Assembly (NCBI GenBank): GCA_963662525.1
Contig: OY759717.1
Location: 2,666,001-2,730,000, forward strand
Direction of reading: 5' to 3'
Source: CAZSDU01 sp963662525
GTDB taxonomy: Bacteria; Bacteroidota; Bacteroidia; Bacteroidales; FEN-979
DNA length: 64,000 bases
The notes beneath the pieces were generated by a model that was not told where the DNA came from, ran no database searches, and saw only the letters and a list, made by a program, of their open reading frames with translations. Of the stretch, positions 1 through 8,628 are shown piece by piece. Both the position numbers and the translations under genes were made by a program. The stretch's first letter is position 1, and each line of letters opens with the position of its first letter.

Positions 1-145
1 TATCACAACGGAAACACTCATTTTATTTTGATTGAATGTTATTCAAAACTTCCATGCTATAGAGGTCGATGCCCTCCTTACATATTCTTATGCACTTGAT
101 ATTGATTCCTGTATCGAGTATATTTACTACTAATATATTTCACTT

Positions 146-592
146 ATGATGATATACAAATTATGTCTAGAGAATAGACTCAACTTCATGAAACCGAATG
201 TCTTCCTCGACATCCATGTTCCATTACTGGTCTTCCAGGTGAATACGCTTACAAGAATATATAGAGACTACAGGTTAACCCGGGCTGATTTTATTGTCCT
301 GGCAGCTGGTTACACGGTCGAGCAGCAGAACGTGCTCAGGGAGTTTGCCAACCCCGAACTGACAAAGACTATTATTGGGATGAGCCGCAATGTGGTGTAT
401 AAGTGTCTGAACAAGCTGCTGGAAAAGGGGTTGATCATGTTAAAGGAACAGAAAAGGAATCACAGAACGTTTAAGCTAACAGATGAGGGTAAGGCATGTA
501 TTAACAGCTTTGTTCAATATTTCAGCTACACAATCACTAACTATGAGATGGATCATTACTACGGCAGATTCCGATATAAAAGGATGAGGTAG
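146..592 (+). CDS. winged-helix (MarR-like) DNA-binding protein
   Basis: The 148-residue product looks like a small transcription regulator. The middle part (about residues 50-115) has a helix-turn-helix stretch (TKTIIGMSRNVVYKCLNKLL) followed by a wing-like segment with KGLIMLKEQKRNHRTFKLT and the TDEGKA motif seen at the end of MarR-type winged helices. The C-terminus is basic (RFRYKRMR). The ATG at 146 is followed by a second ATG at 188 giving MKPNVF; neither has a clear ribosome-binding site, so the start is uncertain. It stands alone beside a tRNA gene and has no co-directional partner in the window. I cannot name its target, and the family assignment rests on the wing pattern only. Confidence 0.55.
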   Translation: MMIYKLCLENRLNFMKPNVFLDIHVPLLVFQVNTLTRIYRDYRLTRADFIVLAAGYTVEQQNVLREFANPELTKTIIGMSRNVVYKCLNKLLEKGLIMLKEQKRNHRTFKLTDEGKACINSFVQYFSYTITNYEMDHYYGRFRYKRMR

Positions 593-1010
593 CTGGGGAA
601 AGAGAGTTAATGGTGTGATTGCCCGGGGGTATTATCTAACCGAAAACGGTTTTTGCGGACCCACCCCTGGCAGAACTGAAATTTAATGGGATAAAGGAAC
701 TAATGTGGAGACGATTCGCACAAGTATGAAAGAAATTTCCTAAAATATTTTTGCGTATCTCTCCTTCAGTTCATTAACTCCCTCAGGGTTTTTAAGGTTA
801 TAACGATAATACCTGTTTATATTGATAATGATACCACTTAATAATGGTTATCAATTATTTACGTTAAAGTGGGGTATAAAATATACGCCATTTGTTATTT
901 TATCTTATCAGCTTCTTGGTTTAGCATCCTTTTTGCAGTCTTTCGGATACCTTGTTTATACAATTTACATTAAATAACGTCATTTTTGTGCAATTTGTGT
1001 GCAAATAAAA
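593..1010. other. gene-free spacer
   Basis: No convincing coding sequence is seen here. It contains a small hairpin (aaccg-aaaa-cggtt near 639-653). Around 820-860 there is an AT-rich stretch in which TTGATAA and TTATCAA face each other, with GATAATGATA inside; this loosely resembles a Fur-type operator, but no regulated gene is placed to use it. The right end runs into the terminator of the tRNA-Val gene. Confidence 0.5.
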
Positions 1011-1043
1011 AACCACTTACAAAAAAAATACTTGTAAGTGGTT
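1011..1043 (-). terminator. rho-independent terminator of tRNA-Val
   Basis: A perfect 12-bp stem (aaccacttacaa, 1011-1022, paired with ttgtaagtggtt, 1032-1043) closes a 9-base A-rich loop. Read on the minus strand it is followed by a run of T (the A-run at about 1007-1012). It lies a few bases after the CCA end of the tRNA gene. Confidence 0.85.
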
Positions 1044-1050
1044 GATTTGC

Positions 1051-1128
1051 TGGTGGGAGTTACTGGATTCGAACCAGTGACCCTCTGCTTGTAAGGCAGA
1101 TGCTCTGAACCAACTGAGCTAAACTCCC
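1051..1128 (-). tRNA. tRNA-Val (anticodon TAC)
   Basis: Read on the minus strand this folds as a complete tRNA. The acceptor starts GGGAGTT and pairs with AACTCCC, the D arm is GCTC..GAGC, and the anticodon stem TCTGC/GCAGA encloses the loop CTTACAA, giving anticodon TAC (valine). The variable loop is GGGTC, and the T arm ACTGG/CCAGT contains TTCGAAT. The CCA tail is encoded (1051-1053). A terminator follows directly, so this is the last gene of its transcript. A broken tRNA-like copy lies 16 bases upstream on the same strand. Confidence 0.95.
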
Positions 1129-1144
1129 TATTTTTTTCATTTTT

Positions 1145-1202
1145 CCAGTGACCCTCCCGACTTTTCAGCCGGGATGCTCTGAACCAACAGAGCTAAACTC
1201 CC
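1145..1202 (-). pseudogene. truncated tRNA-like sequence (tRNA pseudogene)
   Basis: The 5' part is nearly identical to the neighbouring tRNA-Val: acceptor 5' strand GGGAGTTT, D arm with one base changed, and variable loop GGGTC followed by ACTGG. The anticodon arm differs (tcccggctgaaaagtcggga) and is 20 bases long instead of 17, so no normal 7-base loop can form. After ACTGG the T loop, the second T-stem strand and the acceptor 3' strand are absent and replaced by an A-rich sequence. The GAA in the loop could mean a former tRNA-Phe, but this is a guess. It should not give a functional tRNA. Confidence 0.8.
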
Positions 1203-1246
1203 TGAATTGGGCTGCAAAGATAAAAATAATTCTTAATTCCTGTCAA

Positions 1247-1708
1247 TTATTTTGGCAGCATACCAAAGAAATTTCGGATACTGCGGTGAAATTTGTGAAT
1301 GCTTCTGACAGGTTCGGTCCACATCATGATGCATTCTTTGAAAACCAACGTAAGTTCCTTGTCTTTCAGATAGTCAAGAACTTCCCTGGTTTCCGACATC
1401 TGCTGTATCCAGATATTGTCAATCCCTTTCTCCAGGGCTTCTTTCACAACCTGCATGGTTTGTGTTTTCGGGGTTATAATCAGGAGATTTCTGACGTCAA
1501 GTGGTAAAGCAGAAACAGCATGGAAGCAAGGCTCTCCGTTAACCTGATCAACATTAGGATTGATGGGATAAACCTGGTAGCCTTTCGACTTCAGTTCTTT
1601 AAACACGGTGTAACCAAATTTTTTCGGATCCCTGGAAACCCCGGCTATTGCCATTTTTCTGGGTTCGAGAAATTTCTCGATGGATTTTTTACTTGTTTTC
1701 ATAGGCAT
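1247..1708 (-). CDS. CoA-binding protein, YccU-like
   Basis: The 153-residue protein is a single CoA-binding Rossmann domain of the CoA_binding_2 (YccU) type. The N-terminal nucleotide-binding loop is visible as AIAGVSRDPKKFGYTVFKEL (about residues 17-36), followed by GYQVYPINPN and a C-terminal WIQQ..E segment typical of the family. The length matches stand-alone members (about 130-150 residues). These proteins bind CoA-like ligands in the cytoplasm; their cellular role is not well defined. It lies 10 bp downstream of the PfkB kinase gene on the same strand and may be read with it. The ATG at 1708 is followed two codons later by another ATG, so either could be the start. Confidence 0.85.
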   Translation of the reverse strand: MPMKTSKKSIEKFLEPRKMAIAGVSRDPKKFGYTVFKELKSKGYQVYPINPNVDQVNGEPCFHAVSALPLDVRNLLIITPKTQTMQVVKEALEKGIDNIWIQQMSETREVLDYLKDKELTLVFKECIMMWTEPVRSIHKFHRSIRNFFGMLPK

Positions 1709-1717
1709 TGTAATTCA

Positions 1718-2659
1718 TCAGGTACTCAATTTTTCGATAAACGCTTTTGAAATATAATTATCATAACTCAGACAAACATCTTTTGCAAAGGAGATTCCCA
1801 TCTCTGTCATTGATTTCCATTGAGGTTTATCCATCAGGGACAATTTGCTCTTGCTGATTTTTTTTGTGAAAAGGTAAAAAAGCAGGCCGGCATTAAAAGC
1901 ATCTCCTGCACCAATTGTGCTGACAGGCTGTATCACTTCATTCCTGGATACCATATGATTTCCGGGATAAAATATTTCCACAGAGGTGGCGCGGGTATAT
2001 ATCATGCATTCACATCCCGCCTTTTTTACCTGCATATAGGCTTCCTTCCCATTATTGGATCCGAAAATGTTCTGAAAATCTTCATCCGAACCCCTGATGA
2101 GGTCGGCCATGGCTATATTCTCAAGGATAAGAGGTTTTAGTGCCGGAAGTTCCCCTAGATGTGGCGTTCTGAAATTGGGATCATAGAGGATCATCGTCCC
2201 CTGTTGTCGGGCACTGAGAATAAAAGATTTCAGCTTATCCCTGATCCCGGAAGTGAGTGCATAGAAGGAACCGAAAATGAGCAAGTCTTCTTTTCTTAAC
2301 TCAGGAAAAGGAATGTTCAGCCTTTCAGAAGGAAAATCTTTGTAGAAGGAATATGAGGCATTCTGTTGTTCATCAAGCATGGCTAAAGCCAGCGCTGTTT
2401 TGCCATCCCGGTAACGGGAAGAATAAGTGGTGGATACTCCGCTGTCATGAAGAAACTGAGAAATCAAATCGCCCACTGCATCCTGGCCGAAATCAGTAAG
2501 CAATTCAACTGGCAGGCCAGATAAACCAAGGGAAACAGCTGTATTAAGCATAGCCCCGCCAGGTTTTGATGCTATCACTTGCCCATCCCGGAAAATAATA
2601 TCAAGGAGGGTCTCACCAATACAATAAATACTTTCTTTTTTTCGTGTCTTACCTGTCAT
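1718..2659 (-). CDS. PfkB-family carbohydrate kinase (fructokinase-like)
   Basis: This encodes a cytoplasmic ATP-dependent sugar kinase of the PfkB/ribokinase family, about 313 residues. The N-terminus has GETLLDIIF and the substrate-side glycine motif KPGGAMLNTAVSLG. The C-terminal family signature STIGAGDAFNAG (about residues 246-257) contains the catalytic Asp and anion hole. The order of motifs and the length fit fructokinases, but the exact sugar cannot be read from sequence. I chose the ATG at 2659, next to the dnaX stop codon; a TTG at 2683 in the same frame would extend it by 8 residues into dnaX. It forms a tight run with dnaX upstream and the CoA-binding gene downstream. Confidence 0.85.
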   Translation of the reverse strand: MTGKTRKKESIYCIGETLLDIIFRDGQVIASKPGGAMLNTAVSLGLSGLPVELLTDFGQDAVGDLISQFLHDSGVSTTYSSRYRDGKTALALAMLDEQQNASYSFYKDFPSERLNIPFPELRKEDLLIFGSFYALTSGIRDKLKSFILSARQQGTMILYDPNFRTPHLGELPALKPLILENIAMADLIRGSDEDFQNIFGSNNGKEAYMQVKKAGCECMIYTRATSVEIFYPGNHMVSRNEVIQPVSTIGAGDAFNAGLLFYLFTKKISKSKLSLMDKPQWKSMTEMGISFAKDVCLSYDNYISKAFIEKLST

Positions 2660-2660
2660 A

Positions 2661-4361
2661 TCAATATTCGATTTCCAGGTCAAACTCGTCTTTCAGGGTT
2701 CTTAAGGCAGGATTCTTCTCGGCCATTTTCTCGAACTTTTCCTTATCTGTATAGGGTTTAAGATCCCGTTGTGATTCGAATATTTTTGTTTGAAGCTGGA
2801 TTTTATAATTATCCAGACCCTTCCGCAGATATTCCATCAACTCAGTCTTTTTCTGGTTCAATTCTTCCTCAAGTAATTTATTATCCAGACAGAATTCAAT
2901 AATGTAATCTTTTCTGATCAAAGGCCGGCTCTTCTTAAGGGTTGAATACAGGTGGGGATAATCTATCTTGAGAATTTCAGCATATTCATCCCAACGCAGA
3001 TTTAAAAGTTCTTGAGTGAAAACGCTGGAGGCCTGGTTAGCTGCAGGGGTAATTTCTGCTTCCGCTTTTCCTGTTTCATTTTCAATGGGTTTTTTTATGG
3101 AAACCGTTCCGGAATATGCTTTCTGAAGATCCTTCATTCTCACCGTGGGAGCCATCGGAGAAGCTGGTGAACTGGTGAGCTGGTGAGTGGGTGAGTTGGT
3201 GAGTTGGTGAGCTGCTGCCTTGTCATCTTGTGACTTTGTGACTTTGTCACTTTGCAACTTTGGTACTTTATCACTGATCGTGCACATCTGCATCAGGGCT
3301 ATTTCAAGATGAAGATGTTTATTATTGCTTATTTTATAATTAAGGTCGCAACGGTTATTGATGTCCAGCGCTTTTAACAGGAAATCAAGCGGGCATTCTG
3401 CTGATTGTTCGAGGTATTTATTGCGGATGGAGGGAGCAGTTTCCAGCAATTTGGCAGTGGATGCATCTTTTGATACCAGCAGATTGCGCAAATGTTCCCC
3501 GAATCCGATCAGGAAATGCTGACCGTCAAATCCTTGATCGATAATATCATTGATGGTCAGCAATGTTCCCTGGATTTCCCCGCTGAGAATAAATTCGGTA
3601 ATCCTGAAGAAATAATCATAATCCAGAACATTCAGGTTATCCAGTACTGTTTGATAGGTAAGTTTGTTTCCTGCAAAACTGACCAGTTGATCGAAAATCG
3701 ACAGGGCATCACGCATGGCTCCGTCGGCTTTCTGAGCAATAATGTGCAAGGCATTTTCTTCGGCAGTGATCTTTTCTTTTTCTGCTACATATTGCAGGTG
3801 GCCGGCAATATCATCCACGGTAATGCGCTTAAAATCGAAAATCTGGCAACGGGACAGGATGGTTGGAAGGATTTTATGTTTTTCTGTGGTAGCCAGAATG
3901 AATTTTGCATATGCGGGAGGTTCTTCCAGCGTCTTTAAAAATGCATTAAAAGCTGCAGCCGACAACATATGAACTTCGTCAATGATATAGACCTTGTAAT
4001 TGCCCATTTGCGGGGGTATGCGAACCTGATCCACGAGTGTCCGGATATCATCAACAGAATTGTTTGACGCCCCGTCGAGTTCATAAATATTGAAGGATGC
4101 ATTTTCATTAAAGGATTTACAGGAAGGGCATTGGTCGCAGGCTTCCATGTTTTCCGAAAGATGCTCGCAGTTGATGGTCTTGGCCAGGATACGGGCACAG
4201 GTGGTTTTGCCGACACCCCTGGGACCGCAGAATAAAAATGCCTGGGCCAGTTGCCTGTTTTTAATAGCATTCTTCAGGGTATTGGTGATTGACTTTTGCC
4301 CAACCACCGTGTCAAAAGTCTGGGGACGGTATTTTCTGGCAGAAACAATAAAGTTTTCCAT
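2661..4361 (-). CDS. dnaX: DNA polymerase III subunits gamma and tau
   Basis: This is the clamp-loader ATPase of the replisome. It has Walker A GPRGVGKTT (about residues 46-54), a zinc-binding set of four Cys at about 65, 75, 78 and 81 (CDQCPSC), Walker B DEVHMLS, the sensor TTEKHKILPTILSRC, and the collar domain to about residue 365. A tau-like C-terminal region follows. The linker between them (about residues 364-400) is low-complexity, with SDKV/TKSQ and HQLTNSPTH units encoded by short DNA repeats; see the repeat entry. I chose the ATG at 4361, where the family N-terminus (ENFIVSARKYRP) begins; the TTG at 4382 would add 7 residues. The gene is divergent from the deacetylase-like gene. I saw no obvious slippery heptamer, so whether a separate gamma form is made is unknown. 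Confidence 0.95.
   Translation of the reverse strand: MENFIVSARKYRPQTFDTVVGQKSITNTLKNAIKNRQLAQAFLFCGPRGVGKTTCARILAKTINCEHLSENMEACDQCPSCKSFNENASFNIYELDGASNNSVDDIRTLVDQVRIPPQMGNYKVYIIDEVHMLSAAAFNAFLKTLEEPPAYAKFILATTEKHKILPTILSRCQIFDFKRITVDDIAGHLQYVAEKEKITAEENALHIIAQKADGAMRDALSIFDQLVSFAGNKLTYQTVLDNLNVLDYDYFFRITEFILSGEIQGTLLTINDIIDQGFDGQHFLIGFGEHLRNLLVSKDASTAKLLETAPSIRNKYLEQSAECPLDFLLKALDINNRCDLNYKISNNKHLHLEIALMQMCTISDKVPKLQSDKVTKSQDDKAAAHQLTNSPTHQLTSSPASPMAPTVRMKDLQKAYSGTVSIKKPIENETGKAEAEITPAANQASSVFTQELLNLRWDEYAEILKIDYPHLYSTLKKSRPLIRKDYIIEFCLDNKLLEEELNQKKTELMEYLRKGLDNYKIQLQTKIFESQRDLKPYTDKEKFEKMAEKNPALRTLKDEFDLEIEY
3163..3269. repeat. short-period repeats inside dnaX
   Basis: Two adjoining arrays lie inside the dnaX linker. 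The first (3163-3213) repeats an 8-base unit of the type tggtgagt/ctggtgag about six times. The second (about 3218-3269) repeats a 9-base unit of the type ctttgtgac. Both are in frame with dnaX. The 8-base unit is the same one found in the arrays at 48931-48988 and 50782-50816. Confidence 0.85.
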
Positions 4362-4444
4362 AAACGTTTCGGGGCTTTTCAAAAAGATGATTCAAAAGTA
4401 CGAAAGTTTTTGTTTTTTATGTACTTTGGCTGCTGAAAGCTGTC

Positions 4445-5755
4445 ATGATGCTACTGATTTATTCTACATCTCTGACCTCCCGGATGCAGTATATATTTAA
4501 ATTACTGATGGAAGAAATTTTAGGCCTGGAATATCGGGCTACCATCAGGATTGATGAATTACTTCAGCATTCCGGTCCGAGATTGGTGTATTCCAGGGAA
4601 CCAATGGAAGGGGAACTTTTCCTGGAAGCCAGTGGGCTTCTTTTTGAAACAGGGATTTATCCCCATGAGCTGAAATCAACCATGGTGAATGACCTCCCGG
4701 TAATTTTTGACTGTCGCCACCCGGCATCCCTCCTCCCTTTTGATCTTTTTTCTGCCGCTTTTTATATGGTATCCCGCTATGAGGAATACAATAAACATAA
4801 GAAAGATAAATACGGCCGTTTCCAAATTTCTGAAAGTATTGCCTGGCAAGGAAAATTCCTGGAAATGCCCATTGTTCATCTCTGGGCTGAAAAGTTGGCA
4901 CAGGCTTTATTGACTTTTTTCCCGGACCTTATTTTTAATCCTCCCGCCTACCGTTTTGTTCCCACAATCGATATCGACCATGTATATGCCTACCGGGGAA
5001 GGGGGTGGACACGCAGCATGGGAAGTACATTCCGCTCCTTGCTGAAAGGGAATATTGAAGATGTCAAAATGAGGTTCACCGTACTTTCTGGTTTGGGAAA
5101 AGATCCATTTGATATTTATGATTACCTGATCGCCCTCCATCGGAAAATGGAACTACGGGCTGTTTATTTCATTCTTTTTGCCAGTTATGGCGGCGATGAT
5201 AACAACATCTCCCTGAAGGATAAAGATTTTCACCGGATACTTCATAACCTTGACCAGGAACAGACGGTTGGAATACATCCTTCACTTTCATCCAACAAGC
5301 ACAAGGAAAGATTGGTGTCGGAAGTGACAGGATTGGCTGAAATACTTGAACGGGATATTCTGATCAGTCGTCAGCATTTTCTGAAAATATCATTTCCACG
5401 CACTTATCGTCACCTGATCAGCTTAGGGATCACCGACGATTACTCGATGGGATATGCCTCTCATCTTGGATTCAGAGCAGGCATCGCCATTCCGTTTAAC
5501 TTTTTTGATCTGTCGAAAAATGAAAGCACCCCGCTACGGGTCCATCCGGTTGCCATCATGGATGTAACGTTAATGGATTATCTTCGTCTAAGTCCCGAAA
5601 AAAGCCTCGAAACTATTCGTCGTGTCATCACCACTATAAAAGCTGTGAATGGAGAGTTTATCAGCCTGTGGCATAATGAGAGTCTTTCTGAATCAGGACG
5701 GTGGAAAGGATGGCGCCAGGTTTATGAAGAAATGTTGAAGATGGCTGTTGAATGA
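4445..5755 (+). CDS. polysaccharide deacetylase-like protein (DUF7033 type)
   Basis: The 436-residue protein resembles Bacteroidota proteins in which an N-terminal DUF7033-like domain (about 30-165) precedes a NodB-type barrel. The barrel starts with FVPTIDIDH, in the position of the metal-binding TxDD motif, and later shows VGIHPS (the usual HxxxH region), SFPRTY, and GFRAG..PFNFFDL. Such enzymes usually deacetylate N-acetyl sugars in cell-surface polysaccharides. Since the metal ligands are not the textbook set, activity is not certain. No clear signal peptide is seen. It appears to be translationally linked to the acyltransferase that follows, with its stop 8 bases before the next ATG, suggesting a shared role in envelope glycan modification. 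Start choice between the two adjacent ATGs (4445 or 4448) is open. Confidence 0.7.
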   Translation: MMLLIYSTSLTSRMQYIFKLLMEEILGLEYRATIRIDELLQHSGPRLVYSREPMEGELFLEASGLLFETGIYPHELKSTMVNDLPVIFDCRHPASLLPFDLFSAAFYMVSRYEEYNKHKKDKYGRFQISESIAWQGKFLEMPIVHLWAEKLAQALLTFFPDLIFNPPAYRFVPTIDIDHVYAYRGRGWTRSMGSTFRSLLKGNIEDVKMRFTVLSGLGKDPFDIYDYLIALHRKMELRAVYFILFASYGGDDNNISLKDKDFHRILHNLDQEQTVGIHPSLSSNKHKERLVSEVTGLAEILERDILISRQHFLKISFPRTYRHLISLGITDDYSMGYASHLGFRAGIAIPFNFFDLSKNESTPLRVHPVAIMDVTLMDYLRLSPEKSLETIRRVITTIKAVNGEFISLWHNESLSESGRWKGWRQVYEEMLKMAVE

Positions 5756-5762
5756 TAGAGGA

Positions 5763-6698
5763 ATGATCCAATACTTAAGGTATAATCAGATTGATAAAGG
5801 TCGCTGGGACGATTGTATCGGGAAAGCGGTAAACAACCGAGTCTATGCTTTTTCGTGGTACCTGGATATCGTTAGTCCTGGATGGGAGGGACTGGTAAGT
5901 GAAGATTATTCCGCTGTATTTCCGCTTACGCATCGGCGGAAACTGGGAGTCCGCTACCTGTGTCAGCCGTTTTTCGCCCAGCAGCTTGGCTTATTTTCCA
6001 GGACTCATCTCACTGCCGGTCTTGTTGAAGCATTCCTTGATGCCATTCCTGAAAAATACAGATTTACCGAAATTCATCTGAATGCCCTGAACAAAATAGA
6101 TCCTACCCGCTTTGATGCCGAGTTCAGGCTGAATCATGAACTTGACCTGATCGGGGAATATCCTGCATTGGTCAGAGGTTTTTCGCAGAATACCCGTCGG
6201 AACATTCGGAAATCAATGGATATGGGGGTTCAGATTGGCCGTAAGGTTGATAAGGATGAACTGATTTCCTTGTTCAGGGACAATTTCGGCACGAAGGAAG
6301 GCAAGCTCAGATTCAAGGATTATGAGGTCATGCGCGACCTTATTCATTACTGCATCAATCAGAACCTGGGATATCTTCTTGGAGCCTATACCTGCGATGG
6401 GAAGTTGACCGCTTCGGCATTCTTTCTCAAATCCGGCTCCAGGGTTTATTTTCTTTTTGCTGCCTCTTCTCCTGAAGCCCGTAAGAATGGCGGAATGTTC
6501 CTGATCATTGATCATTTCATCCATGAGCATGCCGGCCAGGCCATTACCCTTGATTTTGAGGGTGGAAATGATCCCGACTTGGGACGCTTTTATAAAAGCT
6601 TTGGCGCCATTGAAAGTCCTTATTCCCTGCTGCGGTTAAATCATCTGCCCTGGTTTCTCGATAAAGGCGTTAACTTTGCTAGAAAACTAAAACAATAA
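5763..6698 (+). CDS. FemAB/BioF2-like GNAT acyltransferase
   Basis: The 311-residue protein has the layout of FemAB-like, GNAT-fold acyltransferases common in Bacteroidota. These transfer acyl or aminoacyl groups to cell-wall or surface-glycan precursors. Useful marks are FSWYLDIVSPGWEGL near the N-terminus, QNTRRNIRKSMDMG in the middle, and the C-terminal core GKLTASAFFLKSGSRVYFLF ending in DFEGGNDPDLGRFYKSFGA, which is the conserved acetyltransferase tail. I chose the ATG at 5763; a TTG at 5748 overlapping the previous gene is the alternative. It follows the deacetylase-like gene closely and is followed by upp after 15 bp. The donor and acceptor are unknown. Confidence 0.7.
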   Translation: MIQYLRYNQIDKGRWDDCIGKAVNNRVYAFSWYLDIVSPGWEGLVSEDYSAVFPLTHRRKLGVRYLCQPFFAQQLGLFSRTHLTAGLVEAFLDAIPEKYRFTEIHLNALNKIDPTRFDAEFRLNHELDLIGEYPALVRGFSQNTRRNIRKSMDMGVQIGRKVDKDELISLFRDNFGTKEGKLRFKDYEVMRDLIHYCINQNLGYLLGAYTCDGKLTASAFFLKSGSRVYFLFAASSPEARKNGGMFLIIDHFIHEHAGQAITLDFEGGNDPDLGRFYKSFGAIESPYSLLRLNHLPWFLDKGVNFARKLKQ

Positions 6699-6713
6699 AC
6701 CAACGATCAACCC

Positions 6714-7364
6714 ATGGTAACGATCCTTTCATCAAAAGATTCAGTTTTAAATCAGTACATCGGAGAAATCAGGGATGTGGAAGTTCAAAAGGACAGTATG
6801 CGGTTCCGCCACAACCTGGAACGTCTGGGTGTATTGTTTGCCTACCATATCAGCCGCGAATTGATTTATGAAACAAAAGAGGTGGTCACGCCGCTGGGTA
6901 TCGCAAATGTTTCCATGCTGAAAGAATATCCTGTTCTGGCGACCATTTTGCGGGCAGGCCTGCCATTTCATCAAGGGTTCCTGAATATCTTTGACAAGTC
7001 GGAAAATGCTTTTATCTCGGCTTACCGCAAACACCATAAAGATGGAAGTTTTACCATCGCCATTGAATATGCTTCGGTAACTGATATTGAAGATAAGGTG
7101 GTGATCCTTTCTGATCCCATGCTGGCTACAGGCTTATCTATGGTAAATGCTTATAAGGAGTTGCTTGCCAAGGGAAAACCAAGGTACACTCACTTTGCTT
7201 CTATTCTGGGAAGTGTGGAAGGACTTAACTACCTGAAAAAACACCTTCCCAGAAAGGATGTAAGCATCTGGATCGGCGCCCTGGATGATGAATTAACCGC
7301 TCAATCATATATTGTTCCTGGTTTGGGTGATGCTGGCGATTTGGCATTCGGAAAAAAACAGTAA
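6714..7364 (+). CDS. upp: uracil phosphoribosyltransferase
   Basis: This enzyme converts uracil and PRPP to UMP in pyrimidine salvage in the cytoplasm. The 216-residue length is typical. The PRPP-binding loop is intact as VILSDPMLATGLSM (about residues 129-142), LATILRAGLPF lies upstream, and the uracil-binding C-terminus reads YIVPGLGDAGDLAFG. In many homologs the last motif reads GDAGDR, so the Leu here is a mild variation. It sits 15 bp after the acyltransferase gene and 10 bp before the ABC permease gene, so the four genes from 4445 may be one transcript, although their functions are unrelated. Confidence 0.95.
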   Translation: MVTILSSKDSVLNQYIGEIRDVEVQKDSMRFRHNLERLGVLFAYHISRELIYETKEVVTPLGIANVSMLKEYPVLATILRAGLPFHQGFLNIFDKSENAFISAYRKHHKDGSFTIAIEYASVTDIEDKVVILSDPMLATGLSMVNAYKELLAKGKPRYTHFASILGSVEGLNYLKKHLPRKDVSIWIGALDDELTAQSYIVPGLGDAGDLAFGKKQ

Positions 7365-7374
7365 ATACTTCATT

Positions 7375-8619
7375 ATGAAAAATACCTTGGTCAAAGAAAA
7401 TATTAAGATCTCTATTGATTCCATCCGATCGCATCTTTTGCGCACCATACTGACCATCCTGATCATTGCTTTCGGTATCATGGCCCTGGTGGGAATACTT
7501 ACGGCTACCGACTCCATTAAGTATTTCCTGACCCAGAATTTTTCCATGATGGGATCCAATACCTTTACGATACGCAACCGTTCCATGAATGTACATATAG
7601 GGAACCAGCAGAATGCCCAAAAAAGATACGAACCGATTACTTATAATGAAGGGCAGGAATTTAAGGGAAGATACACTTTCCCTGCATATACATCGATTTG
7701 GACCTGGGCTTCCGGTACTGCCACCCTGAAATATGAATCCAATAAAACAAATCCCAATATCAGGGTGGTTGGCACAGATGAAAACTACCTGATCACCTCA
7801 GGTGAAGAAATTGAAAAAGGAAGGAATTTTACTCCCCATGAGGTTTTTTATGGATCCAGTGCCGTTATCATCGGAGCGGAATTAGTGAACAGCTTGTTTA
7901 AAAAGAAGGAAGATCCATTAGGGAAAATTATTGCCATCGGCCCTGGAAAATTTAAAGTCGTAGGGATTCTAAAATCAAAAGGTTCCAGCGCTGGTTTCAG
8001 CGGCGACCGTTCCTGTTTCATTCCGTTAACCAATGTTCGAACCTCCTTTCCCAGGCCGAACATGTCGTTTAATATCAATGTAATGGCCAAAAGAACGGAG
8101 CAGGTTGATGCTGCTATTGGGGAAGCCACGGCAACTCTAAGAAACGTTAGAAAAGTACCGGTTGGCATGGAAGATACTTTTGAGATCACAAAAAGCGATA
8201 ATATTGCCAAGATGTTGATTGAGAATATCCGGTATGTCACCTATGCAGCTACCTTGATTGGTATCATCACCCTGCTTGGTGCTGCCATTGGTTTGATGAA
8301 CATCATGCTGGTTTCGGTGACAGAGCGTACCCGTGAGATCGGGATCCGCAAAGCCATTGGTGCCACAAAGCGGGTAATAAGGAACCAGTTCCTCGTTGAA
8401 GCCATCGTGATCGGTCAGCTTGGGGGGTTATTGGGTGTTTTTCTTGGTATATCTGTCGGAAATGTGATGTCGCTTGTGATTGGAAGCGCTTTCATCATTC
8501 CCTGGGAGTGGATCATCCTGGGGGTCTTTCTCTGCCTGGTCGTTGCTTTGGTCAGCGGGATTGTTCCTGCCCGTAAAGCCGCCAATCTTGATCCCATCGA
8601 ATCCCTTCGTTATGAATAA
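7375..8619 (+). CDS. MacB/FtsX-type ABC transporter permease
   Basis: This 414-residue inner-membrane protein has the MacB permease architecture. One transmembrane helix near the N-terminus (about 20-45, ILTILIIAFGIMALVGIL) is followed by a periplasmic MacB-PCD domain (about 50-265) and a C-terminal FtsX domain with three helices. The FtsX part has the typical TERTREIGIRKAIGATKR loop and ends PARKAANLDPIESLRYE. MacB-like permeases work with a separate ATPase to move or extract envelope substrates; no ATPase gene is adjacent. I chose the ATG at 7375 right after the upp stop. Confidence 0.88.
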   Translation: MKNTLVKENIKISIDSIRSHLLRTILTILIIAFGIMALVGILTATDSIKYFLTQNFSMMGSNTFTIRNRSMNVHIGNQQNAQKRYEPITYNEGQEFKGRYTFPAYTSIWTWASGTATLKYESNKTNPNIRVVGTDENYLITSGEEIEKGRNFTPHEVFYGSSAVIIGAELVNSLFKKKEDPLGKIIAIGPGKFKVVGILKSKGSSAGFSGDRSCFIPLTNVRTSFPRPNMSFNINVMAKRTEQVDAAIGEATATLRNVRKVPVGMEDTFEITKSDNIAKMLIENIRYVTYAATLIGIITLLGAAIGLMNIMLVSVTERTREIGIRKAIGATKRVIRNQFLVEAIVIGQLGGLLGVFLGISVGNVMSLVIGSAFIIPWEWIILGVFLCLVVALVSGIVPARKAANLDPIESLRYE

Positions 8620-8628
8620 ACCCTGAAC

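Noticed and set aside
820..860. Fur-box-like GATAATGATA sequence
   Set aside because: Match is partial and no iron-related gene is placed next to it.
1011..1128. tRNA-Val as integration site of an element on the left
   Set aside because: No integrase gene and no second copy of the tRNA end were found within the window.
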